From contig LCZK01000009.1 of NCBI GenBank assembly GCA_001025035.1, positions 654,898 through 718,897 of the forward strand: a DNA stretch of 64,000 bases. Reading direction: 5' to 3'. The first letter of the stretch is position 1. Every line of letters begins with the position of its first letter. Under the pieces are notes generated by a model. It was not told where the DNA came from, ran no database searches, and worked only from the letters and a program-made list of their open reading frames with translations. Positions 57,910-64,000 of the stretch are shown here, one piece after another. The DNA comes from Actinobacteria bacterium IMCC26207. Lineage in GTDB: Bacteria; Actinomycetota; Acidimicrobiia; Acidimicrobiales; Microtrichaceae. The position numbers and the translations under genes were made by a program.

Positions 57910-58226
57910 TGAGCCGAACCACACTCGATGAACTGAAGAAGCGTCGTCTCGCTGGGATGACCACCGCCGAGCGGAGGGAGTTCGATACGACCTACGCCGC
58001 TGCCAAGCTTGCGTTGTCGGTTGGCGACCAAGTCCGCAACGCCCGCGAGGCAGCTGGCCTTTCGCAACGAGTTCTCGCTTCGCGCATGGGCACGAGCCAA
58101 GCTGCGATCGCCCGCCTCGAAGCCGGAGGAGTTGGGTCGACGCTCACCACGCTCCAACGCGTCGCCTCAGCACTCGAACTAGAAGTCTCGGTCACTCTCT
58201 ACCCTCAAGCGCTTTGTTCAAGCTAA
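57909..58226 (+). CDS. HigA-like XRE-family antitoxin
   Basis: 105 residues. The C-terminal half is a helix-turn-helix: 'QVRNAREAAGLSQRVLASRMGTSQAAIARLEAGG', with 'TLTTLQRVASALE' following. The N-terminal helix 'SRTTLDELKKRRLAG' probably binds the toxin. It uses ATG 57909 overlapping the toxin stop; a TTG one codon earlier is possible. It neutralises the toxin and represses the pair. Confidence 0.9.
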   Translation: MSRTTLDELKKRRLAGMTTAERREFDTTYAAAKLALSVGDQVRNAREAAGLSQRVLASRMGTSQAAIARLEAGGVGSTLTTLQRVASALELEVSVTLYPQALCSS

Positions 58227-58386
58227 CGGCGGGGAACTCCACCTGGTCGTGCAGTTCCCCGATAGCGCTGCGGTCGAGCTGCTCATCGGCGATGAGTGAG
58301 CCGCCAGCAAGCGCGAACCCTGCTGCGGCGGGAAGGGCAAACAACGTTCGCGCCGCTCGCAGTTGAAGCGGGGTCAGCCGGTTCAC
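58192..58386 (-). pseudogene. Truncated nucleotidyltransferase (AbiEii-like) relic
   Basis: From GTG 58386 the frame reads MNRLTPLQLRAARTLFALP, then 'AAGFALAGGSLIADEQLDR', and stops after 64 codons. 'LTPLQLRAARTLF...GFALAGGS' is the N-terminal part of nucleotidyltransferase toxins; the DLD catalytic part is missing. The 3' end of higA runs over its tail. The start overlaps the stop of another fragment (GTGA). Confidence 0.7.
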
Positions 58387-58470
58387 GATGCTTCGGCTAG
58401 GTCGGCCGATCCCAGGGCTACGGCAGGTGAGAGTCGCCAGAGGCGTGACGGAATCGCGTAGGGGCGACGG
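58383..58470 (-). pseudogene. C-terminal fragment of the gene upstream of the nucleotidyltransferase relic
   Basis: In the frame ending with TGA 58383-58385 the sequence reads DDRRPYAIPSRLWRLSPAV, then ALGSADLAEAS. This looks like a genuine protein end (an antitoxin-like partner). No start or upstream part is present. Together with the relic at 58192 it represents a cut-down two-gene toxin module. The rest of 58471-58537 shows nothing. Confidence 0.5.
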
Positions 58471-58537
58471 TCATCTGTCCACCTCCAGGTGACGGGTGGT
58501 TCGATTTCGGTACAAGCGTTGGCAGCCCCTCGGGCGC

Positions 58538-59518
58538 TCAGCCGTGCTGAAAGACTCGGCCGTGGATGGTGCGCCTGCCCTCAAGCGCCACAGCATCGAG
58601 CGCTGCCATGTCGGTCGCGCTCAGTTCCCAGCCCAGCGCACCCGCATTCAAAGAAGCTTGCTCCTCATTCTTTGCCCCAGGAATCGGCACCGCACCCTTC
58701 TGCACAAGCCAGCGCAACGCCACCTGCGAGGGTGTGCGCTCGTTGGTCTCGCCGACGCGTCGGACCAACTCAAGCACGGCCTCTATGTGTTCCATCGGGT
58801 GTGCCCCAAACCGGCGCCTTCCCTGAGGGGGCGAGGCAGCCGAGTACTTGCCCGTGAGTCGGCCCTGACCCATAGGCGAGTAGGCCAGCGGAACAATGCC
58901 CATCTCGTGGCACGTCTCAATCAGGCCCGAAGTCTCGGGCCGACGCCGCAGCAGCGAGAACTCAATCTGATTCGATGCCAGCGACACCCCGTGCTCGCCG
59001 AGCGCCCGCTGCATCTGCGTCATCTCTTTGACCGAGAAGTTGCAGACACCGACTGCCTGAGCGTGACCATCTTTGACTGCCGATGCCAACGCAGCGGCAA
59101 GCACCTTGTGGCTGCGCAGGCTGATGGGACCGTGGATCTGATACAGCTCAACCGAGTCGAGCCCGAGCCGGTCTAATGACCCCTCAAGTGACCGACGCAG
59201 CGCAACGCGCACGTCAAGCTTCCAGGGCATCGGCATGAACTTGCTGGCGATGATGACCCGCTTTTGGCGCTCTGGGTCTGCCGCCAAGAGCCGACCGATG
59301 ATCCGCTCACTCTCTCCGTTTCCGTAACCTGCGGCGGTATCGATCAGCGCCACCCCCGCTGCGATCGAAGCGTCTAAGGCTTCGGCGATGGTCACCTCGG
59401 ACAGATCCTGGTCGTAGGTACCCATACCCCAGACCGGGTTGCCCCAAGAAGACGCTCCCATTCCTAACGGAGCAACTTCAGGACCACCGGCCGAGAACCT
59501 GACAGTCGGTTCGCTCAT
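58538..59518 (-). CDS. Aldo/keto reductase
   Basis: 326 residues, normal for the family. The catalytic tetrad is visible: Asp and Tyr in 'LIDTAAGYGNGESERIIGRLL' (Tyr), Lys in 'VIIASKFMPMPW' and His in 'VELYQIHGP'. C-terminal 'GAVPIPGAKNEEQASLNAGAL' is the NADPH-binding end. It reduces aldehydes or ketones with NAD(P)H in the cytoplasm. The substrate is not apparent. It overlaps the upstream DoxX gene by four bases. Confidence 0.93.
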   Translation of the reverse strand: MSEPTVRFSAGGPEVAPLGMGASSWGNPVWGMGTYDQDLSEVTIAEALDASIAAGVALIDTAAGYGNGESERIIGRLLAADPERQKRVIIASKFMPMPWKLDVRVALRRSLEGSLDRLGLDSVELYQIHGPISLRSHKVLAAALASAVKDGHAQAVGVCNFSVKEMTQMQRALGEHGVSLASNQIEFSLLRRRPETSGLIETCHEMGIVPLAYSPMGQGRLTGKYSAASPPQGRRRFGAHPMEHIEAVLELVRRVGETNERTPSQVALRWLVQKGAVPIPGAKNEEQASLNAGALGWELSATDMAALDAVALEGRRTIHGRVFQHG

Positions 59519-59964
59519 GCGGCGCGCTTTGTGCGCAGCCAGTCACGCAACCAAGTCCAGCCGCCTGTTGACCACAGCGCCCACAGAACTAACACCGGCT
59601 GGAACCACAGTCTGATGAAGCGCTCCGCGTTGGTATCTAAACCAAACGCTGACCGTCCATCTATGAACTGAGCAATATTGCCGGGGAAGATCACAATGAA
59701 GAACGCCGCTACAACCAGGCCCACCTTGGCCACGCTCCCTTCTGGAAAGATGCGGCTGCCGGCGAAGATGAGTGCAAGACCCAAAAGCACCTCGACCACG
59801 CCCGAGACCACCACAACAACATCGGCGTCAATGGGGAACCAAGACGGAACCTGTGCTTGAAACTCGATCCGCTGAGCAGTCAGGTGACCAACGCCCGCCA
59901 CGCACAACACAATGCCGAGCGCCCATCGGGCAACGGTTCGTACTCGTTCCTTGCCCGTACTCAT
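59515..59964 (-). CDS. DoxX family membrane protein
   Basis: 149 residues with four membrane helices. 'RWALGIVLCVAGVGHLT' and 'VVVVVSGVVEVLLGLALIFAGSR' are DoxX-type, and 'VVAAFFIVIFPGNIAQFIDGRSAFGLDTNAERFIRLWFQPVLVLWALW' matches the DoxX/YphA group. It probably forms an operon with the aldo/keto reductase (four-base overlap). Proposed role is membrane redox or stress response; not proven. Confidence 0.85.
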   Translation of the reverse strand: MSTGKERVRTVARWALGIVLCVAGVGHLTAQRIEFQAQVPSWFPIDADVVVVVSGVVEVLLGLALIFAGSRIFPEGSVAKVGLVVAAFFIVIFPGNIAQFIDGRSAFGLDTNAERFIRLWFQPVLVLWALWSTGGWTWLRDWLRTKRAA

Positions 59965-60103
59965 GGAGACTCCTTACTCATCCTGCTTGCATGCAGAGTT
60001 GCGCTGCTCAGGTCGCAATCCTGCCATGTTCGGCGACTGCCGGGACCTACCACCGTTTACGTTCAGTCGAGCAGGCCCTGAACAACCCTGACAGACTTCT
60101 TTC

Positions 60104-60514
60104 GTGACCGCCCCGGATACCTCTGCACTTGATGCCGCAAAATACGTGGCGCTGACCACGTTTCGCCGCAACGGCGACCCCGTCACCACCCCCATCTGGA
60201 CCGTGCAGCATATGGACGGGTGGGCGTGTACCACCGGACCCGAGTCTGGCAAGGTGAAGCGCCTTCGTCACACTGCTCGCATTGAGGTCGCTCCGTGCGA
60301 CTTTCAAGGACGTGTCGCCGACGACGCCCCCCGCTTTCTCGGGACAGGCAGGGTCGTGACCGACCGCGCTGAGTTCAGCAAAATCAGCAAAGCCGTGTCG
60401 AAGAAGTACTGGATTCTTTCAACGGCGATGGACCTGTGGGAAAAGGTTGCCAGTCTCTTCAGAACACGAGAGACCGAAGGCGCCGTCGCATGGACTGTGG
60501 AGGGTCCTGCCTGA
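60104..60514 (+). CDS. PPOX-class probable F420-dependent oxidoreductase
   Basis: 136 residues from GTG 60104. 'KYVALTTFRRNGDPVTTPIWTVQHMDG' and 'TTGPESGKVKRLRHTARIEVAPCDFQGR' are the signature of the split-barrel FMN/F420-binding family (T-t-R-dG-p--tPvW; K-kRlr----v-la-cd-rG). These act as dimers on quinones, biliverdin or similar substrates, using F420H2 in actinobacteria. Convergent with the CPT-like gene, 9 bases apart. Confidence 0.85.
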   Translation: MTAPDTSALDAAKYVALTTFRRNGDPVTTPIWTVQHMDGWACTTGPESGKVKRLRHTARIEVAPCDFQGRVADDAPRFLGTGRVVTDRAEFSKISKAVSKKYWILSTAMDLWEKVASLFRTRETEGAVAWTVEGPA

Positions 60515-60523
60515 GCCGATGGC

Positions 60524-61246
60524 TTACAGGTACCCACCGCTTCGCATTGCGGACAGGATGGACTCCACCGACTCCTCGGTTGACTCCACATCTGAGTGAA
60601 CAATCACGTCGTAGTCGAGTCCATGGCTATGAACGAGTTCGTCGCCTCGACGAGCAAGACCCAGCGGCCGAACCTCGAGTTGGCCGTCAGAGCGGGAAAC
60701 CTCACGTCGTTCCAGTTCTTCAACCGCGCAGTAGACACCCACAAAGAACTTGCGACACCCCGTCGCATCTAGGACTTCCAACATCTCTTCGCACCAGTCA
60801 CTGTCTTGAAGAAAATGATCGATGACTAGATTTGTTCCCAGTTCAAGATGAGCGCCCCAGCCGCGATGAACTCCGCTGACCAGATTGCGAACAAACGGAC
60901 TCAGAACAAGACGCACTCGAGGACTCCCCCCATGCTTGCCTTGCTCTTCGCTTTCATCTGCGTACTCCCAAGCAGCACGCCCATCGTTTGGCTCACGAGA
61001 AATCAGGCGGGAAAGGTCACCGTCTTGAAGCTTCACAAAGTTGATTGGGTACAACTTGTCGGAGACCAGCACAAGCATGTCGTCGAACGCCACGGGGACG
61101 AACGCTGCTTTGGGGTCTCCGTCGGCTAGGTCAGTGAGTCGCTCAAGAAGCGCTTTCGACAGAGTGGACTTCCCTGAGGAACTCGGTCCGTTGATGATGA
61201 CTGCGATTGGGGATTTTCCTACATGATTTTCGACTTCGGAAGACAT
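60524..61246 (-). CDS. Chloramphenicol phosphotransferase-like P-loop kinase
   Basis: 240 residues. Walker A 'INGPSSSGKSTLSKALLERL' at about 19-27, then 'VAFDDMLVLVSDKLYP' with the Asp used as base, 'LVIDHFLQDSDWCEEMLEVL' and 'CRKFFVGVYCAVEELERREVSR' (lid). This is the CPT family layout. In Streptomyces it phosphorylates chloramphenicol; elsewhere the substrate is unknown, and resistance should not be assumed. The C-terminal 'VHSHGLDYDVIVHSDVES' is also conserved in the family. Confidence 0.85.
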   Translation of the reverse strand: MSSEVENHVGKSPIAVIINGPSSSGKSTLSKALLERLTDLADGDPKAAFVPVAFDDMLVLVSDKLYPINFVKLQDGDLSRLISREPNDGRAAWEYADESEEQGKHGGSPRVRLVLSPFVRNLVSGVHRGWGAHLELGTNLVIDHFLQDSDWCEEMLEVLDATGCRKFFVGVYCAVEELERREVSRSDGQLEVRPLGLARRGDELVHSHGLDYDVIVHSDVESTEESVESILSAMRSGGYL

Positions 61247-61307
61247 AAGCGATAACCTACAGCGGCATCACACCTGCATCCTTATGAATCCGCTTACTTT
61301 CAGATAT

Positions 61308-61324
61308 TTGGACAAAAAGTCCAA
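61308..61324. promoter_or_regulatory. Palindrome TTGGAC-AAAAA-GTCCAA before the secreted-protein gene
   Basis: A perfect 6-bp inverted repeat about 105 bases before the GTG at 61430, followed by CCGTAGAATGTAAAT, in which TAGAAT could be a -10. It may be an operator. The rest of 61247-61429 holds nothing else I recognise. Confidence 0.4.
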
Positions 61325-61429
61325 TTTTCTTTCCGTAGAATGTAAATAACTTTCCGGCAAAGCCCTGTTCGAGTGTGGGTGTTTGCGGAACTTGGCATTC
61401 GGTTGTTTCTACGGTTCAAGGAGATTGTT

Positions 61430-62503
61430 GTGCGGAAGTCTTTTGGTGCGGTTGTGGTTGTAGCGGCCTTGTTGGGTGTGGTGTTTGCTGTTGTTCCGCC
61501 TGTTGGTGCGTCTCCTCCGGTGATTCCTCCGGGCGTGGAGGCTGGGTGTGGCTCTGAGTCCGGGAACTATGCGGCTTGTGTGACGGTCGTGAACGCAACT
61601 AGGGGGTTTGCGAGGCCGGGTGTGGTGAACAACGCTTCCGGTTTGGCTTTTTATGGCCGGCCTGCTGCGTCCGGTGTTAATAGTGGCAGGTCTGAGGCTT
61701 AAGCCCTAGGGAGCGTTCAGCCTGTGGCGCAGTTGCAGGCCGGGCTTGGGTGGATGGCATACCGGTGTCGTGTTGCGTGGCCGAACACGCATGGTTGTCA
61801 GACTGAGATCACAACACAGGTTGAACGGGTTAACGATCCGCAGGTTCTGCCGGCGAACCGGCCGATGCAGGAAGCGGTTTTGCAGCGTGATCCGAATGCT
61901 GCGGTGACGTCTCGTGGTCGGGTGTTTTATCGGTCTGCGGTGACTCAGTCGTGTGAGAATTCGAGTCGGTATGTGGCGTGTCGTCATACGAGTATCCAGG
62001 GGCCTCAGCGTTGGACTCGGTTTAATTTCGAGTTGACGAATGAGACAGTGATGGTAAACGTCACGAACTTTTTGCCGCATCGCCTGGTGTTAGCTAATAA
62101 GCAGTGGGGCCAAGCAATTGTTGATCAGCGTGGGGTGACCCCGGACACAAGATTGGCGAACGGTGAGGTGAACTCGGCTCGTTCGATCGCACCGTACGAC
62201 GAGGCTCTTGCGGCGGCGCCGGTTGGCCAGTGGGGTGGGTTGCGTCCGTTGAGCGCCGAGAACACGCATATTCATTTGAATTACCGGATCACGGGTGCTG
62301 GGCAGTACACGAACCAACTTGTTGGTGTTGATTTGCAGTTCGAATTTGTCGGCGAACCCACCACTGGCCGGTGGCGTCCTGTCGAGGATCCGGCACGTGC
62401 GTGTCGCATTACCGGACCTGGCGCTCATCCGCGTTGCCGGGTTGGTGTGGCTTCAGTTGGCGGTAACACACAGCTAGATATTTCGTTGGAAAACTTCAAC
62501 TAA
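61430..62503 (+). pseudogene. Secreted protein gene interrupted by in-frame TAA
   Basis: GTG 61430 (AAGGAG upstream) starts a signal peptide (VRKSFGAVVVVAALLGVV...VGAS) and runs to TAA 61700-61702; the same frame continues to 62503. The second part (from GTG 61724) lacks a signal peptide but is rich in paired Cys (CRVAWPNTHGCQT, CENSSRYVAC, CRITGPGAHPRC) and in NTHIHLNYRITG-type beta motifs, as in exported proteins. The natural unit therefore seems to be one protein of about 355 residues. I do not recognise the family. It directly precedes an RHS-type gene and might be its partner. Confidence 0.6.
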
Positions 62504-62563
62504 AAAACGGTGCTGTTGAAGCTGACTGTTGGTTTGATCCGGTTTCTGAATGAGGAGTGTTTT

Positions 62564-64000
62564 GTGATGCAACAGATTATGCGGCCTAGTGGTGAGCGCG
62601 GTAGTGGTGTTCGGCGTTGTGTGGTTGGGTGTGCTGTTGGGTTGTCGGTGTTGTTGTTAGCTGGTGTGTTGCCGGGTGCTGTTGGTGCTGCTGGTGCTGT
62701 GCGCTCTGTTGGCGCTGGTGAGGGTTGGAACGCGGAGTTGTTGCCGGCGTTGGGTGTTTCGCCTGGGTCGGGGCCGTTGTTTGTGCCGCTTGAGGGTGTG
62801 GTGGTGCCGTTGAGGTCGATGGGTGTTGCAACGTCAACGGTTCCGACTCTTGAAATTGATGATGTTGCTGTTGGTGCGGTGCGATTCCAGATCGAATCTC
62901 TTGTTGATGGGCGCGTCACGTTGTCGCCTCGGGTAGTTGTTACGAATCGGATGGCGCGTTGGCGTGTCGAGCGCGGCACGTTGGCCCCCCGTCAGGCGTA
63001 TCGGGTATCGGTGCTTGATGATGCGAATCAGCGCACGGTGGTGATGGCCGGGCGGCATCTTCTTGTTGATTTGCAGCGTTCCGCACAACAGAAACTGTGG
63101 TCATTCGCTGGTATTGGCGCGACTGAAACAACGGGTGAACCAGTGGTGAGTTGGGCGTCACCGGGTTTGTCAACCCTTGCAGGCACCGCAGGGTTTTCGT
63201 TGTTGTGGCGGCCAACAAACGAACGACAAATAGGCGTTCCGAATCATTGGGAACTAGCCCCATCAAGTGTCGGGTCGCGTTGGAAATCTTTGACGCTCAC
63301 CCGTGGCGGGTCGATGGCGTTGTTAACCGCGTGGGATGGGTGGGCGGTGACCTTTGAACGCTCCCCAGCGGGTGTGTTCGTCGCGGAGTTAGGCGCCCAT
63401 GACAATTGGCCTGCTGGGATGTACGCGACGCTCAACGCGAACACCGGTGGCGGTTGGACAGTGACGAACACAAATCAGATTGTGACCTCGTTCCCCGCAG
63501 CGAACGTCGCGCAACGGGTAACGGTGTATCCGACGGGTGTGTGGGCTGATGGTTCACCAGTACTACAACAAGCATGGGTGGATGGGCGTTTGGACCATGT
63601 GACGGACTCAGTGAGCGGTCAACAAATCCTGTTTCATTACGCCCCGTCCCCACAATGCGCCACCCCCGCCCCCGGGTTTATTGAGGTGCCTGCTGGGATG
63701 TTGTGTGCATCCACGTTATGGAGCGGTGCGAGAACCACCGTGTCGTATGTTGCAACGGGTTCTGGCCCACAAATCGGCCGGTTGGTGTCGTATGCGGGTG
63801 AGGGGATGTCTGCTCAGGTCACCGATTTGGGTTGGGACATATCAGGGCGTATCGGGCGTGTCCGCCAACCCTTAGCAACAGCCGCGACCGCTGCTGGAGT
63901 AGTTGATGGTCTCGGTGAGAACGACCCCCGAGCCCAAAGCACGCTCACCTACGACCCAGCAGGTCGCGTTCGCACCATTACCGCCCCAGCAGGACTGGTG
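62564..64000 (+). CDS. RHS/YD-repeat secreted protein, N-terminal part (runs off the window)
   Basis: An open frame of 479 codons from GTG 62564 to the end of the window, without a stop (also ATG at 62567 and 62579; GAGGAG-like TGAGGAG upstream). The start 'MRPSGERGSGVRRCVVGCAVGLSVLLLAGVLPGAVGA' is a signal peptide (here quoted in parts: MRPSGERGSG, then VGLSVLLLAGVL). The visible part holds beta-rich 'GFSLLW', 'GRLDHVTDSVSGQQILFHY' and at the end 'STLTYDPAGRVRTITAPAGL', the first YD repeat. Such proteins are large exported shells carrying a C-terminal toxin; the end and immunity gene lie beyond the window. Confidence 0.75.
   Translation, partial: MMQQIMRPSGERGSGVRRCVVGCAVGLSVLLLAGVLPGAVGAAGAVRSVGAGEGWNAELLPALGVSPGSGPLFVPLEGVVVPLRSMGVATSTVPTLEIDDVAVGAVRFQIESLVDGRVTLSPRVVVTNRMARWRVERGTLAPRQAYRVSVLDDANQRTVVMAGRHLLVDLQRSAQQKLWSFAGIGATETTGEPVVSWASPGLSTLAGTAGFSLLWRPTNERQIGVPNHWELAPSSVGSRWKSLTLTRGGSMALLTAWDGWAVTFERSPAGVFVAELGAHDNWPAGMYATLNANTGGGWTVTNTNQIVTSFPAANVAQRVTVYPTGVWADGSPVLQQAWVDGRLDHVTDSVSGQQILFHYAPSPQCATPAPGFIEVPAGMLCASTLWSGARTTVSYVATGSGPQIGRLVSYAGEGMSAQVTDLGWDISGRIGRVRQPLATAATAAGVVDGLGENDPRAQSTLTYDPAGRVRTITAPAGLV

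Overview
The window looks like chromosomal DNA of an actinobacterium, most likely class Acidimicrobiia. GC is moderate to high, GTG and TTG starts are common, genes pack with ATGA/GTGA overlaps, there are DUF4333- and DUF3558-like lipoproteins and a probable F420-type PPOX protein, and two paralogous proteins carry the 'GWW-ASDG-WYPPE' repeat that is frequent in Acidimicrobiia. The taxonomic call is inference; no rRNA is present.

Layout. 1-2.3 kb: end of a ZnuABC-type metal ABC transporter operon. 2.4-18.6 kb: mostly housekeeping and envelope genes (two small lipoproteins, carboxylesterase, fatty acid desaturase, HD-domain protein, multicopper oxidase lipoprotein, a glycosyltransferase/pyruvyltransferase fusion with an ATP-pyrophosphatase-like partner, YccF, two SDRs, a CocE/S15 hydrolase). 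18.8-33.5 kb: accessory region with an RCC1-repeat lipoprotein, VapBC, a LuxR-type two-component system, a Fic protein with an AbiEi-like N-terminus, an LCAT-like lipase, a methyltransferase broken by an in-frame stop, an ATPase with a DUF234-type nuclease domain, an AbiEi/AbiEii pair, an orphan HicB and a DnaQ-TerB-BRCT fusion. 34-43.6 kb: a DDE transposase with 24-bp repeats upstream, a degenerate tyrosine-recombinase-like protein, several small proteins, a GT-C membrane protein and the WYPPE paralogs. 43.6-55.8 kb: a defence island with a GmrSD-like DUF262/AlbA_2 protein divergent from an operon of SNF2-type helicase with DUF3883, DUF1156 DNA methyltransferase (split by an in-frame amber codon) and DUF499 ATPase with a Swt1-type HEPN domain. 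56.0-57.35 kb: tRNA-Thr(TGT) whose 3' 43 bp are duplicated 1.28 kb downstream, bounding a decayed element with an integrase tail and a DoxX-like gene. 57.5-58.5 kb: HigBA and relics of a nucleotidyltransferase module. 58.5-61.2 kb: metabolic genes. 61.4-64 kb: a secreted protein gene interrupted by an ochre codon and the start of an RHS/YD-repeat protein that runs off the window.

Cross-cutting signals. A family of about 58-bp palindromic repeats (six full copies, two partial) is spread through 14.3-29.7 kb and sits beside accessory modules; the arms vary in a compensatory way. A second repeat with the unit ACGCGAAACC...GG occurs twice. Three genes are interrupted by single in-frame stop codons with reading frame and family similarity continuing on both sides. 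TAG and TAA are ordinary stops elsewhere here, so recoding is unlikely; nonsense mutation or sequencing/assembly error must be separated.

Everything was read by eye without searches, so family names are motif-based and distant assignments carry lower confidence.
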